DNA of 64,000 nt, taken from the NCBI RefSeq assembly GCF_000397065.2, contig NZ_KE007325.1:145279-209278 (forward strand), written 5' to 3'. How positions within the stretch are numbered: position 1 is the first letter of the stretch; each line of letters begins with the position of its first letter. The notes beneath the pieces are model-generated. The model did not search any database and was not told the origin of the DNA. It saw nothing but the letters and a program-made list of their open reading frames with translations. Made by a program: the position numbers and the translations under genes. This DNA comes from Marinobacter lipolyticus SM19 (GTDB taxonomy: Bacteria > Pseudomonadota > Gammaproteobacteria > Pseudomonadales > Oleiphilaceae). This document shows positions 15,363 to 24,659 of the stretch, in pieces.

Positions 15363-16940
15363 ATGCAAATCGGTATCCCCAGGGAAATTTTCGAGAATGA
15401 ACGACGGGTAGCGGCCACGCCGCCCTCCGTGCACAAGTTGATTGGGCTCGGCTATGACGTGGTCGTTGAGGCTGGTGCCGGCGAGGCCGCGAATTATTCC
15501 GACGATGCCTACGAGAAGGTAGGCGCGGCCATAGCGACCGATACTTCTTCGCTGTGGCAGGAAGTGGACTTCATCCTCAAGGTTCGCGCCCCCATGGAGA
15601 ATCCCGCGCTGGGCAAGCACGAAGTCGACCTGATGAAGGAAGGGGCGTTTCTGGTCAGTTATATCTGGCCGGCGCAAAACCCGGAGCTGCTGGAGAAACT
15701 GGCCGCCAGAAAGATTACCTCATTTGCCATCGACAGCCTGCCCCGCATCAGTCGTGCCCAGAAGATGGATGCCCTCAGCGCCATGGCCAATATTGCCGGC
15801 TATCGGGCGGTGATTGAGGCGGCTAATAATTTCGGGCGTTTTTTTACCGGACAGGTGACCGCAGCGGGCAAGGTCCCACCGGCGAAGATCATGGTGATCG
15901 GTGCCGGTGTGGCTGGCCTTGCGGCAATTGGCGCCGCCAACAGCATGGGCGCTATCGTGCGGGCGTTTGATACACGGCTGGAGGTGAAGGAACAGGTCGA
16001 AAGCATGGGCGCCGAATTCCTGGAGTTGGATTTCGGGGACGAGGAAGGCAGCGGCAGTGGCGGCTACGCCAAGCAAATGAGCGACGAGTTCATCAAGGCG
16101 GAGATGGCGCTGTTCGCAGAGCAGGCTAAAGAGGTGGATATCATCATCACCACCGCTCTGATTCCCGGCAAGCCTGCGCCGAAACTGATCACCGCCGACA
16201 TGGTGAAAACCATGAAGCCGGGCAGCGTGATTGTCGATCTGGCGTCGGAACGCGGCGGCAACTGCGAACTGACGGAACCCGGCAAGGTCGCCCATCAGCA
16301 CGGCGTAACACTGATCGGCTACACCGACCTGCCGAGCCGTATGGCCAAGGTGGCCAGCGATCTCTACGCCACCAACCTGGTGCATCTGCTCACCGAACTG
16401 ACTCCGGAGAAGGACGGCCAGCCCCAGGTCAATATGGACGACGATGTCATCCGCGGTCTCACCGTTGTGCGAGAACACGACATTACCTGGCCGCCCCCCC
16501 AACCGGAGGCTCCGGTCAGTCCCGCACCGCCGCCGGGCACAGAGGAACCGTCGGCTGCTGACATGGCGGCGGCCAAAAAAGACGCCGACCGTCGCAGCCT
16601 GATTGGCAAAGGAGCCCTGCTGATCGTGACGGTCCTGGCGCTTTACGGGGTGGGCGCCCACGCGCCGGAAAGCTTCCTGCAACACTTTACGGTGTTCGTA
16701 CTGGCCTGCTTTATCGGCTGGCAGGTGATCTGGAACGTGACTCCGTCCCTGCACACTCCCCTGATGAGTGTGACCAACGCCATCAGTGGCATCATTGTCA
16801 TCGGTGCCATTCTGCATCTGGCCCAGGCGGCGAACATTGCTGTCGGCATCATGGCCTTTATCGCGGTGCTGATTGCCAGCATCAACGTAGGGGGCGGCTT
16901 CCGGGTCACCCATCGCATGCTCAAAATGTTCCGTAAGTAG
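15363..16940 (+). CDS. pntA: NAD(P) transhydrogenase subunit alpha
   Basis: 525 residues, the full-length E. coli-type alpha subunit of the proton-translocating transhydrogenase, which transfers hydride between NADH and NADP+ using the proton gradient. It begins [20 protein letters not shown], carries the NAD-binding Rossmann motif [13 protein letters not shown] (about residues 178-190) and the [13 protein letters not shown] segment. After a Pro-rich linker (about 380-400) come four membrane helices (about 420-520). The ATG at 15363 is preceded by CGGAGGA; an upstream frame extension lacks conservation. pntB follows after 12 bp. Together they can supply NADPH for the flavin monooxygenases of this region. 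Confidence 0.97.
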   Translation: MQIGIPREIFENERRVAATPPSVHKLIGLGYDVVVEAGAGEAANYSDDAYEKVGAAIATDTSSLWQEVDFILKVRAPMENPALGKHEVDLMKEGAFLVSYIWPAQNPELLEKLAARKITSFAIDSLPRISRAQKMDALSAMANIAGYRAVIEAANNFGRFFTGQVTAAGKVPPAKIMVIGAGVAGLAAIGAANSMGAIVRAFDTRLEVKEQVESMGAEFLELDFGDEEGSGSGGYAKQMSDEFIKAEMALFAEQAKEVDIIITTALIPGKPAPKLITADMVKTMKPGSVIVDLASERGGNCELTEPGKVAHQHGVTLIGYTDLPSRMAKVASDLYATNLVHLLTELTPEKDGQPQVNMDDDVIRGLTVVREHDITWPPPQPEAPVSPAPPPGTEEPSAADMAAAKKDADRRSLIGKGALLIVTVLALYGVGAHAPESFLQHFTVFVLACFIGWQVIWNVTPSLHTPLMSVTNAISGIIVIGAILHLAQAANIAVGIMAFIAVLIASINVGGGFRVTHRMLKMFRK

Positions 16941-16952
16941 GAGACGCCCGAT

Positions 16953-18347
16953 ATGAGCACAGGATTGGTGAGCGTGGCCTACGTGGTCGCAAGTATCTGT
17001 TTTATCCTCAGCCTGGGTGGCCTCAGCCACCAGGAATCGGCACGGCGCGGTAATCTCTACGGCGTTGCCGGCATCATCATCGCGGTGGGAGCCACCCTTG
17101 CCAGCGTGGGTGATGGCGGCATCATCGCCATTGTGATTGCGGTGCTGATAGGCGCCGGCATTGGTATCCCCATCGCCAACAAGGTGGAAATGACCCAGAT
17201 GCCGCAACTGGTTGCCCTGCTCCACAGTTTTGTGGGCCTTGCGGCAGTGCTGGTTGGCTTCTCCGGCTATATCGAGCCACTGATCGCCACGACGGGCGCG
17301 GAACACACCATCAAGCTGGTGGAAGTGTTCGTCGGTATCTTCATCGGTGCGGTGACCTTCACCGGGTCTCTTGTGGCCTGCGGCAAGCTGGACGGGCGCA
17401 TTGACAGCAAGGCCCTCACCCTGCCCGGCCGCCACCTGATGAACCTGGTGGCGGTTATCGTCTGCGTGTTGCTGGGGGCCTGGTTCCTCGGAACGGACAG
17501 CATGGCACTGGGGCTGATCTCTCTGGTGCTGATGACCGCTATTGCCTCGGTACTCGGCGTTCACCTGATCATGGCCATCGGCGGTGCTGACATGCCAGTG
17601 GTGGTGTCCATGCTCAACAGTTATTCCGGGTGGGCCGCCGCCTCCATCGGATTCATGCTGGGCAACGACCTGCTGATCGTCACCGGTGCGCTGGTGGGTA
17701 GCAGCGGTGCCATCCTCAGCTACATCATGTGCAAGGCCATGAACCGGTCGTTCATCAGTGTCATCCTGGGTGGATTTGGCCAGACCACCAGCAGTGCCAG
17801 CGCGGCGGACCCCGACCAGACGGTTCATGAATCCAGTGTCGATGAAGTCTGCGAGGAGCTGCGTAATGCCGAATCGGTCATTATCGTGCCCGGTTACGGC
17901 ATGGCGGTGGCCCAGGCCCAGAATGGGGTCAGTGATATGACCCGGATTTTGCGGGATCGAGGTGTGAACGTGCGCTTCGGCATCCACCCGGTGGCCGGTC
18001 GTCTGCCCGGACACATGAACGTGTTGCTGGCGGAAGCCCACGTGCCCTATGACATCGTGCTGGAAATGGACGAGATCAACGCCGATTTCCCCGACACCGA
18101 CATGGTGCTGGTGATCGGTGCCAACGACACCGTGAATCCGGCCGCCGCCGAAGATCCCGGCAGCCCCATTGCCGGCATGCCGGTGCTGGAGGTGTGGAAA
18201 GCCCGGCAGGTGGTCGTCCTCAAGCGCGGCATGGCCACGGGCTATTCCGGTGTGGAGAACCCGCTGTTCTTCAAGGACAACACGCTCATGCTGTTCGGCG
18301 ACGCCAAGGACAGCATCGATAAGCTGGTGGGGGGATTACGCACCTGA
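16953..18347 (+). CDS. pntB: NAD(P) transhydrogenase subunit beta
   Basis: 464-residue integral membrane beta subunit. The first 260 residues are hydrophobic helices. The C-terminal domain III binds NADP(H) and shows [15 protein letters not shown], the conserved [22 protein letters not shown] block, the [10 protein letters not shown] motif and [21 protein letters not shown] lies just before the ATG. It shares an operon with pntA and is complete in length. The downstream gene is convergent. Confidence 0.97.
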   Translation: MSTGLVSVAYVVASICFILSLGGLSHQESARRGNLYGVAGIIIAVGATLASVGDGGIIAIVIAVLIGAGIGIPIANKVEMTQMPQLVALLHSFVGLAAVLVGFSGYIEPLIATTGAEHTIKLVEVFVGIFIGAVTFTGSLVACGKLDGRIDSKALTLPGRHLMNLVAVIVCVLLGAWFLGTDSMALGLISLVLMTAIASVLGVHLIMAIGGADMPVVVSMLNSYSGWAAASIGFMLGNDLLIVTGALVGSSGAILSYIMCKAMNRSFISVILGGFGQTTSSASAADPDQTVHESSVDEVCEELRNAESVIIVPGYGMAVAQAQNGVSDMTRILRDRGVNVRFGIHPVAGRLPGHMNVLLAEAHVPYDIVLEMDEINADFPDTDMVLVIGANDTVNPAAAEDPGSPIAGMPVLEVWKARQVVVLKRGMATGYSGVENPLFFKDNTLMLFGDAKDSIDKLVGGLRT

Positions 18348-18396
18348 CAGCCCAGGCCAATATGCAATGTGTCCGTCAGCCCGATCACGCAGGATC

Positions 18397-18990
18397 TCAG
18401 CCACCCAGGTTGCGAACCAGCATGATCGGGCCGGTCAATGAAATCCCCCAGGCGAACAGGGCCAGCAGGCCGTCCCTGGAGATCATCGTCAGGCCAAAGA
18501 ACACAAGGGCAACACCGGCAATACTTGAGCTGAACGGTACAATTTCGGTCGCAGGCATCACCACGGCTATCACCATACAACCCAGTGCCATCATATAAAG
18601 CCCTGGTCCCTTGACCAACACGGTTAGCCGTGGGCGGATCAGGCGGTCAATCTTTCCGGCGGCTGGACGCAACAGTTTCAGGCCCTGCAGAAGCTTCCGG
18701 TGCGACACCTTCCGCTTCACCAGCCAGCCCGGCAACCAGAATCGTTTGCGTCCGATCAGAACCTGACCCAGGGTCAGCAGGGTGAGCAAGCCCATCAGCG
18801 TCGGTATTCCTGGCACACCACTGAGGGGGGTCACCAGGATAAGCCCCACCAGAAGCACCACCGGCCCGAACGTCCTGCGCCCGATCGCATCCATCATTTC
18901 ACCGATGGACACGTGGGAACGATTGGCCGCCACAGCCTCCAGCCGGTCCAGTAACTGCACTATATTAGCCGGGTCACTCTGGTCATCCAT
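18397..18990 (-). CDS. ExoD family membrane protein
   Basis: 197 residues. The family is named after Sinorhizobium ExoD, linked to exopolysaccharide production and alkali tolerance; its biochemical activity is unknown. The N-terminal SIGEMMDAIGRRTFGPVVLLVGL...TPLSGVPGIPT stretch is the family hallmark, followed by a basic loop and about three hydrophobic segments near the C-terminus. The ATG at 18990 has GGAGG 8 bases upstream; an in-frame ATG nine codons earlier is less well placed. It lies 27 bp downstream of the BamE-like lipoprotein gene on the same strand, so the two probably share a transcript. It is convergent with pntB. Confidence 0.88.
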   Translation of the reverse strand: MDDQSDPANIVQLLDRLEAVAANRSHVSIGEMMDAIGRRTFGPVVLLVGLILVTPLSGVPGIPTLMGLLTLLTLGQVLIGRKRFWLPGWLVKRKVSHRKLLQGLKLLRPAAGKIDRLIRPRLTVLVKGPGLYMMALGCMVIAVVMPATEIVPFSSSIAGVALVFFGLTMISRDGLLALFAWGISLTGPIMLVRNLGG

Positions 18991-19017
18991 AAGCCCAGCC
19001 TCCGGAGTCCCTGGCAC

Positions 19018-19329
19018 TTATTCGGTAGTGTTGTATACGTAGGAAGAAACCGTTCCGTCCGGATTGAAACGCACCACCAGGTCTGTTGTTTCCGCGTCAC
19101 CAAAGGCGGACCAGCGATATTTGCCGTATGTCCAGGTTCGCTTGCCATCTTCAATGCCGGTGCGCCAGGGTTCGCCAAACAGCTCCTGGATTTCTGTCCG
19201 GGTGGTTTCCCCGATCTCTATCTGGTCGACGTTATGGGTAGGAAAGTCTTGGCCGACGGTGGCACAGCCAGCAACAATTAACGACAAGGCAACCAGAACA
19301 ATGGCAGGAAAAGAGGTGACTCTCCCCAT
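19018..19329 (-). CDS. BamE/SmpA-like outer-membrane lipoprotein
   Basis: 103-residue lipoprotein. The signal peptide ends in the lipobox VAGC (Cys about 22). The mature part shows IEIGETTRTEIQELFGEPWRT, the helix-turn typical of the SmpA/OmlA/BamE fold, then GKRTWTYGKYRWS and VVRFNPDGTVSSY strands. BamE itself assists outer-membrane protein assembly. This protein is a paralogue-like small member, so that role is not certain. AAGGGA precedes the ATG. It heads a two-gene unit with the ExoD-like gene. Confidence 0.82.
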   Translation of the reverse strand: MGRVTSFPAIVLVALSLIVAGCATVGQDFPTHNVDQIEIGETTRTEIQELFGEPWRTGIEDGKRTWTYGKYRWSAFGDAETTDLVVRFNPDGTVSSYVYNTTE

Positions 19330-19409
19330 GGTGTATCCCTTCTGTTGATGATCGAAACATCAATCATACGGGTTTTAAGATCAGCTTAAATTACAGCAAG
19401 GACAGACGC

Positions 19410-19437
19410 AAAAAAGCCCCGGGGATTAGCCGGGGCC
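19410..19437 (-). terminator. Rho-independent terminator of the OYE gene
   Basis: Stem GCCCCGG/CCGGGGC with a 7-base loop at 19416-19436, followed on the minus strand by a T6 run. It lies about 20 bases past the stop of the Old Yellow Enzyme gene. Confidence 0.85.
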
Positions 19438-19458
19438 GATCGTCAACGCATCGAAGAC

Positions 19459-20571
19459 TCAGTAAAGCTTTGCCAGCGACTTCTTCGCAAAAGCTTCCAC
19501 TTCATTCAATCGACCTTCCTTCACTTTCACCAGCCATTCCGGGTCCTGCAGCAGGGCGCGGCCAACGGCGATCAGTTCGAACTCGTGGTTGTTCATGCGT
19601 TCCACCAGTTCATCGATGCCGGCCTGCTCCACCGCTTCCTTCTTGCTGGCGAAGGTACCGCTAATGAAATCTTCGGTCAGACCCACGCTACCCACGGACA
19701 TGGTCGGCTTTCCGGACAGCTTCTGGGTCCATCCGGCCAGGTTGAGGTCGGAGCCTTCAAACTCCGGCTCCCAGAACCGACGGGTAGAGGCATGAAAAAT
19801 ATCCACACCGGCGTCCACCAGCGGATTGAGGAATTGCTCCAGTTCCTCCGGCGTATTAACCAGCTTCGCCTCGTAATCCTGCTGCTTCCATTGAGAGAAA
19901 CGCAGCATGATCGGGAAATCCGGCCCCACACGGAAGCGAACGGCTTCAACAATCTCGACCACGAAACGCAAGCGGTTTTCCAGGCTGCCACCGTATTCAT
20001 CGTCGCGCTGGTTGGTGCCTTCCCACAGGAACTGGTCAAGCAGGTAACCATGGGCGCCGTGGATCTCGACACCGTCAAAACCCAGGGCTTTCGCATCCTG
20101 GGCGGCATCGGCAAATGCCGTGATCACATCGTCGATATCACCCTTGCTCATGGTCTTGCCATTGGGCTTGCCCGGCGCAAACAATCCGGAAGGACTGAAA
20201 CCGGGTACTGAGGGATCCGGTTCTACGCCTTCCTTACGGACCGCGCCCACGTGCCACAGCTGCGGGAAGATGGCACCGCCGGCGTCATGAACCGCATCGA
20301 CAACATCCTTCCAGCCGGCAAGGGCTTTATCGCCGTGGAAAAACGGCACGTTCGGGTAACCGTTGGCGCCGGGGTGGTTCACGGTAGTGCCTTCGGTGAT
20401 CAACAGCCCCACGCCACCTTCGGCGCGACGACGATAATAGTCCACGACCTCCTGGCTCGGCGCATTACCTGGCGAGAAATTGCGGGTCATCGGGGCCATG
20501 GCAACGCGGTTGCGCAGCTTCAGGTTGTGGGTCTCAAAAGGGTTGAACAGGGGGCCAAGATTCATGCTCAT
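19459..20571 (-). CDS. Old Yellow Enzyme family NADH:flavin oxidoreductase
   Basis: 370-residue FMN-dependent ene-reductase/oxidoreductase with a TIM-barrel fold. It starts LGPLFNPFETHNLKLRNRVAMAPMTR and contains the substrate-binding pair in IHGAHGYLLDQFL and the EYGGSLENRLRF block characteristic of the class. Such enzymes reduce activated double bonds in unsaturated carbonyls or nitro compounds. The start is chosen at the MSMN methionine; the methionine at 20565 is almost as likely, and a further upstream ATG at 20589 overlaps the GAGG ribosome site. It is divergent from an HxlR-family regulator across a 28-bp-period tandem repeat, which makes that regulator its likely controller. The physiological substrate is unknown. 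Confidence 0.92.
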   Translation of the reverse strand: MSMNLGPLFNPFETHNLKLRNRVAMAPMTRNFSPGNAPSQEVVDYYRRRAEGGVGLLITEGTTVNHPGANGYPNVPFFHGDKALAGWKDVVDAVHDAGGAIFPQLWHVGAVRKEGVEPDPSVPGFSPSGLFAPGKPNGKTMSKGDIDDVITAFADAAQDAKALGFDGVEIHGAHGYLLDQFLWEGTNQRDDEYGGSLENRLRFVVEIVEAVRFRVGPDFPIMLRFSQWKQQDYEAKLVNTPEELEQFLNPLVDAGVDIFHASTRRFWEPEFEGSDLNLAGWTQKLSGKPTMSVGSVGLTEDFISGTFASKKEAVEQAGIDELVERMNNHEFELIAVGRALLQDPEWLVKVKEGRLNEVEAFAKKSLAKLY

Positions 20572-20579
20572 AGTAGATC

Positions 20580-20646
20580 GCAACCTCATTAATCTGGTTT
20601 CTTTAAGCAACCTTATTTAATCTGGTTTTAAAATGCAACCCTATTA
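20580..20646. repeat. Tandem 28-bp operator repeats between OYE and hxlR-type genes
   Basis: GCAACC(T/C)(C/T)ATT occurs at 20580, 20608 and 20636, and TTAATCTGGTTT at 20589 and 20617, giving about 2.4 copies of a 28-bp unit. The array fills the whole divergent promoter. Spacing near three helical turns suggests binding of several regulator dimers on one face of the DNA. This is inferred from sequence only. Confidence 0.65.
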
Positions 20647-20661
20647 GGTAGACTTCCCACT

Positions 20662-21141
20662 ATGGCCAGAAAACGTTTTGATGACTCCAGTTGCTCCGTC
20701 GCCCGTGCCCTGAATGAAGTGGGGGACTGGTGGTCCCTGCTTGTGGTGCTGCACGCCATGTATGGCACCCGTCGTTTTGTGGACTTCCAGCAGGAACTGG
20801 GCATCGCCCGCAACATCCTCTGTGACCGTCTGGCCCGACTGGTGGATAACGAAGTCCTGAAAAAGGTGGATGTAGGCGAACACGGCTCCCGCTTCGAGTA
20901 CCGTCTGACCGAAAAAGGCCGGGATCTGTTTCCGATCGTGATTGCCCTGCGCCAGTGGGGAGACAAGTGGAATCCGGCCCCCGACCAGCCAGCTCTGGAC
21001 TTGCGGGACCGTGCCTCCGGTCGTCCCATCCGGCCAGTCACCGTTCAGAATGCTGACGGAGACTCACTTACCGTTCGGGACGTGTTCGTTCGGGATGACA
21101 GCGAAGCCACCCTGCGCAAGGACAAAAAGCAGACTGGCTGA
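20662..21141 (+). CDS. HxlR-family winged-helix regulator
   Basis: 159 residues. The family domain spans about 8-105: SCSVARALNEVGDWWSLLVVLHAMYGTRRFVDFQQELGIARNILCDRLARLV, then the wing HGSRFEYRLTEKGRDLFPI and ALRQWGDKW. Cys11 sits at the position where many HxlR proteins carry a Cys that can sense electrophiles or oxidants. The gene is divergent from the Old Yellow Enzyme gene, an arrangement seen for HxlR proteins that regulate reductases induced by reactive carbonyls. The tail after residue 110 is variable and of unknown use. Confidence 0.92.
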   Translation: MARKRFDDSSCSVARALNEVGDWWSLLVVLHAMYGTRRFVDFQQELGIARNILCDRLARLVDNEVLKKVDVGEHGSRFEYRLTEKGRDLFPIVIALRQWGDKWNPAPDQPALDLRDRASGRPIRPVTVQNADGDSLTVRDVFVRDDSEATLRKDKKQTG

Positions 21142-21172
21142 CAACCTGTCATCTTATGTTAGTCCCCTTTTC

Positions 21173-21186
21173 TTGAGCCAGATCAA
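21173..21186. promoter_or_regulatory. FNR/Anr-like box upstream of ompW
   Basis: TTGAGCCAGATCAA matches the TTGAT-N4-ATCAA consensus at 9 of 10 positions. It lies 113 bases upstream of the ompW start. ompW is oxygen-responsive and under FNR control in enterobacteria, so the site is biologically sensible, although a 9/10 match can occur by chance. Confidence 0.5.
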
Positions 21187-21298
21187 TCCGGTGGCCAACA
21201 CCATCCCCGCCCCCCGGCATTCTTGCGCTATATCAAGTTTTCAATCTCCGAGGACATTACCCTGACGTCAATCACACTTCAGGTCCAAGGAGATTTTC

Positions 21299-22036
21299 AT
21301 GTCCCGTATTTACCAATTCGGTGTTGTTGCTGTCGGGCTATTGGCTGCCGCTCCGGCCACCCAGGCTTACGAAGCGGGCGATTTCATGCTGCGCGCCGGG
21401 GCCGCCCACGTAGCTCCGGATGATTCCAGTTCTGATCTGAATCTGGAAGGTGTGGGCACCCTGCCAAACGCTAGGGTCAGCGTGGATTCCAACACCCAGC
21501 TCGGTATTACCGCCACCTACATGGTGACATCGCATATCGGTATCGGCGTGCTGGGCGCAACTCCTTTCAAACACAACATTGAAGGTGCCGGCGCACTGAA
21601 CGGCATCGGCAAGCTTGCCGAAACCAAGCACCTGCCACCGACACTGACCCTGCAGTATTTCCCGTTGGACAGCGGCTCTATGATTCAGCCCTACGCGGGT
21701 ATTGGCGTGAACTACACCCATTTCTTTGAGGAAAAAACCACAACCACTCTGACAAGCGCTGTCGATGGCGTTGCGCAGAGCGTTCTGGGCACCGCGCCGG
21801 GCACCATCAACGGTACCGAACTGGAGTTGGACGAGAGTGTGGGTGTGGCGCTGGAGTTAGGTGTTGACTGGATGCTGGACGAGCACTTCGGGCTGAATGC
21901 GGCGCTCTGGTGGGCGGACATCAGTACCGACGCCACAATCACCGCCCTGGCGGATGGTGCGGAAGCAGGAAAAATCACCACCGAGGTCGATATTGACCCG
22001 ATGGTTTACATGGTTGGTTTCACTTACAAGTTTTGA
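21299..22036 (+). CDS. ompW: Outer membrane protein OmpW family
   Basis: 245 residues with a Sec signal peptide ending near Ala22-Tyr (ATQA-YEAGD). The mature chain opens with AGDFMLRAGAAHVAP, typical of the 8-stranded OmpW barrel, has an LQYFPL strand and IQPYAGIGVNYTHFF, and ends in a C-terminal Phe (YMVGFTYKF), the signal recognised by the BAM machinery. OmpW barrels allow passage of small hydrophobic molecules, which would suit a hydrocarbon degrader. AAGGAG stands just before the ATG. A strong terminator follows. An FNR-like site lies upstream. Confidence 0.95.
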   Translation: MSRIYQFGVVAVGLLAAAPATQAYEAGDFMLRAGAAHVAPDDSSSDLNLEGVGTLPNARVSVDSNTQLGITATYMVTSHIGIGVLGATPFKHNIEGAGALNGIGKLAETKHLPPTLTLQYFPLDSGSMIQPYAGIGVNYTHFFEEKTTTTLTSAVDGVAQSVLGTAPGTINGTELELDESVGVALELGVDWMLDEHFGLNAALWWADISTDATITALADGAEAGKITTEVDIDPMVYMVGFTYKF

Positions 22037-22096
22037 TCCCCGTGCCCGCCGGAAACCTCAAGGTCTGTGAGATTCCGGTAGGGTGCGTTCTCCTGT

Positions 22097-22123
22097 GCGG
22101 GGCCCTCGGGCCCCGCTTTTTTT
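22097..22123 (+). terminator. Rho-independent terminator of ompW
   Basis: GC-rich stem GCGGGGCC/GGCCCCGC with a 4-base loop, followed by T7. It also separates ompW from the convergent helicase gene that ends 14 bases further on. Confidence 0.93.
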
Positions 22124-22136
22124 GGAGAGCGCTGGA

Positions 22137-23462
22137 TCAGGCGCTTTCGCGCTGCGGGGAACGTCTCGCCTGACCACCGTTTCCACCCTGACTACGGCCA
22201 CCGCTGCGACCACCCGGCTTACCACCGAAGCTACGAGAATTACCGCCCGGTTTGCCGTTGCCACCACCGTTACCATTCCGGTTACGAGCACGGCTCGGAT
22301 CGGCCTTGGCTTTCGGTTTCAGGGGCAGGTTGTTCGTCGGCTCAAACCCTTCCACGCTCTTGCGCGGCAGCTGTTTCTTGATCAACCTTTCGATACCCGC
22401 CAGCATTTTGCCTTCATCAGCACTTACCAGAGACAGCGCATGGCCACTTTCGCCCGCACGACCGGTACGGCCGATGCGATGCACATAATCTTCCGGCACG
22501 TTGGGCAGCTCGAAGTTCACCACCTGAGGCAACTGCTTGATATCGAGACCACGAGCCGCAATATCCGTAGCCACCAGTACGCGCACATCACCCTGCTTGA
22601 AATCGGCCAGGGCACGGGTACGGGCACCCTGTGACTTGTTGCCGTGGATGGCGGCAGCGGTAATGCCATCCCGCTCCAGTTTCTGCGTCAAGCGGTTGGC
22701 GCCGTGCTTGGTACGGGTAAAGACCAGCACCTGTTCCCAGCCGTTGTCCCGAACCAACTTACTCAATAGTGCGGTCTTCTGGCTCTGGTCCACTGGATAG
22801 ATGGATTGTTTCACCTTTTCCGCTGTGGTGTTGCGCGCAGCCACTTCTACCTGAACCGGGTTATCCAGCAGGCCCTGGGCAAGGGTGCGGATCTCGTTGG
22901 AGAAGGTCGCAGAGAACAACAGGTTCTGGCGCTTGGCCGGCAACAGCGCAAGAATCTTGCGGATGTCACGGATGAAGCCCATATCCAGCATACGGTCGGC
23001 TTCGTCCAGCACCAGGATTTCAACTTCGTCAAAACGCACGGCGTTCTGCTGGTACAGATCCATCAGCCGGCCCGGTGTGGCCACCAGCACGTCCAGACCC
23101 TTGCGCAGCTTCATCATCTGCGGATTGATTTTTACACCACCGAAGACCACGGCAGCCTTGGTGGGAATGTATTTACTGTACAGATTCACGCTGTCGTGAA
23201 CCTGTGCGGCCAGTTCACGGGTCGGAGCCAGAATCAGGGCGCGAGGGCCTTTACCCGTGCGCGGGTTTTCAGCCAGGCGCTGCAACAGCGGCAAGGTGAA
23301 ACCGGCGGTCTTGCCGGTACCGGTCTGAGCCGCAGCCATCACGTCCTTGCCGGACAAAACCGCAGGAATCGCCTGGGCCTGGATGGGGGACGGGGTTTCA
23401 TAACCCTGATCGGAAGTGGCACGAACCAGCTGCTCGGACAAACCGAGTGAAGAAAAACTCAT
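22137..23462 (-). CDS. rhlE: DEAD-box RNA helicase RhlE
   Basis: 441 residues. All DEAD-box motifs are visible: Q motif ([13 protein letters not shown]), motif I AQTGTGKT, Ia PTRELAAQV, motif II DEAD ([10 protein letters not shown]), motif III SAT, IV to VI with [13 protein letters not shown] and [10 protein letters not shown]. The tail is a basic Gly/Arg/Asn-rich low-complexity region (about 385-441), as in RhlE and in helicases that help ribosome assembly or RNA turnover in the cold. The ribosome site is weak and the gene is preceded by a 351-bp gap, so a long leader is possible. Confidence 0.94.
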   Translation of the reverse strand: MSFSSLGLSEQLVRATSDQGYETPSPIQAQAIPAVLSGKDVMAAAQTGTGKTAGFTLPLLQRLAENPRTGKGPRALILAPTRELAAQVHDSVNLYSKYIPTKAAVVFGGVKINPQMMKLRKGLDVLVATPGRLMDLYQQNAVRFDEVEILVLDEADRMLDMGFIRDIRKILALLPAKRQNLLFSATFSNEIRTLAQGLLDNPVQVEVAARNTTAEKVKQSIYPVDQSQKTALLSKLVRDNGWEQVLVFTRTKHGANRLTQKLERDGITAAAIHGNKSQGARTRALADFKQGDVRVLVATDIAARGLDIKQLPQVVNFELPNVPEDYVHRIGRTGRAGESGHALSLVSADEGKMLAGIERLIKKQLPRKSVEGFEPTNNLPLKPKAKADPSRARNRNGNGGGNGKPGGNSRSFGGKPGGRSGGRSQGGNGGQARRSPQRESA

Positions 23463-23813
23463 ATTGGATCAACTCTTGATTATTCTGCCTCCACGAACAC
23501 CGTTCGCGGCGAATGCGGGCAGATGCCATGAAAATTCATGGAATATAAAGACGACTACAGTCACGCGCCGTTAACGGGGTGACGTCCTCTGACAGGTCGT
23601 ATCGGATGGGTCGCAAAGCGGCATTAAGCCGGAAACTGCGGAAATCCTTAGAGGCAGGATGCAGGCACGGTAACAGAGGCCCCGATAAATAGCTATAGGT
23701 GCTTTTCAGTAGCAGGCTTTTTATTATTCGGCTAAAAGACGGAACTCCCGTATACATCACTGGTCACTATCCGCCGTGCTGCGATGTAAAATCACCCTGA
23801 TCACGGAGAAGTC
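23463..23813. other. 351-bp divergent intergenic region, no gene recognised
   Basis: The gap separates rhlE (minus) and the Lgt-like/TlpA gene (plus) and must hold both promoters. Translating it gives only short frames without family features. A small CGTTAACG-like palindrome lies near 23567. No riboswitch, small RNA or operator could be recognised with confidence. Confidence 0.5.
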
Positions 23814-24659
23814 ATGCTCAGTGTAGGCGTTGGCCCCTTCAGCCTCTCTTCCGGACATCTGTTGCTGATTCTGGCTTTTATTGTTGCCTTGATTGCAGGA
23901 GCGTTAGCAGGCCGTAAGGAAAAACTGCCGGTATCCGGCACCCTCGCCGATATTTTTCTCACTGCCGTGATAGGTGCACGAGTCGGCTTTGTGGTCCGTT
24001 ACTTTGAACACTATCAAGGCGATTGGCTGGGCATTATCGACATTCGTGACGGCGGTTTCGACCCGTTCTCCGGCCTGATGGCCGCATCTGTTTTCATTGC
24101 CTACCTGCTATGGCGGCGTACCCAAATACGTCGTCCACTGGGGATCGCCCTGGCCTCGGGCCTGATGGTCTGGGGCTTCACCACTGGCACGATCGCCTTG
24201 ATCAACAACCAGACCCGGGGATTACCCGACGTTGAATTGACCGACCTGGACGAGCAACCGATCAGACTCGATTTGCTTACCCGGGGGAAGCCCACGGTGG
24301 TAAATCTCTGGGCCACCTGGTGCCCGCCCTGCATTCGCGAAATGCCGGTACTGGAGGAAGCACAGAGCCGCTATCCGGGCGTCAACTTTGTCTTTGCCAA
24401 CCAGGGCGAACATCCCGAGACTATCCGCCGGTTTCTCAACGAACAAAGCCTGAATCTTGAGTACGTGCTGAGTGACCGCCGGGGTGGTTTTGGTCGCGCC
24501 ACAGGCAGTCAGGGCCTGCCTACGACCCTGTTCTACAGCGCCGAGGGAAACCTGGTAGACAGCCACATGGGCGAACTGTCCCGCGCCAGCCTGGCCCGGG
24601 GCCTTGAACGATTCGATATCGACCATCCTGATCAGCCGGTCGATAACACTACTCAGTAG
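23814..24659 (+). CDS. Lgt-like membrane domain fused to TlpA-type thioredoxin
   Basis: 281 residues. The first 130 are hydrophobic with about three to four membrane helices and a GARVGFVVRYFEHY...DIRDGGFDPFSGLMAA stretch resembling prolipoprotein diacylglyceryl transferase. The rest (about 140-275) is a TlpA/ResA-like redoxin with active site WCPPC in LWATWCPPCIREMPVLEEA and the cis-Pro loop GLPTTLF. The Lgt catalytic core looks too short for transferase activity, so the membrane part is probably an anchor or electron conduit for a periplasmic thiol-disulfide enzyme. CGGAG precedes the ATG. It overlaps by 11 bp the convergent DUF302 gene. The redox partner is unknown. Confidence 0.85.
   Translation: MLSVGVGPFSLSSGHLLLILAFIVALIAGALAGRKEKLPVSGTLADIFLTAVIGARVGFVVRYFEHYQGDWLGIIDIRDGGFDPFSGLMAASVFIAYLLWRRTQIRRPLGIALASGLMVWGFTTGTIALINNQTRGLPDVELTDLDEQPIRLDLLTRGKPTVVNLWATWCPPCIREMPVLEEAQSRYPGVNFVFANQGEHPETIRRFLNEQSLNLEYVLSDRRGGFGRATGSQGLPTTLFYSAEGNLVDSHMGELSRASLARGLERFDIDHPDQPVDNTTQ

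Noticed and set aside
15720..18041. 773-codon minus-strand frame opposite pntA and pntB
   Set aside because: His/Gly/Asp-rich product without motifs; the plus strand holds two fully conserved genes.
20580..20646. CRISPR-like short array
   Set aside because: Only about 2.4 units without unique spacers, located in a divergent promoter; operator repeats fit better.
23536..23760. 74-codon minus-strand gene in the rhlE upstream gap
   Set aside because: No ribosome site, no recognisable conservation and poor composition for a protein of this genome.
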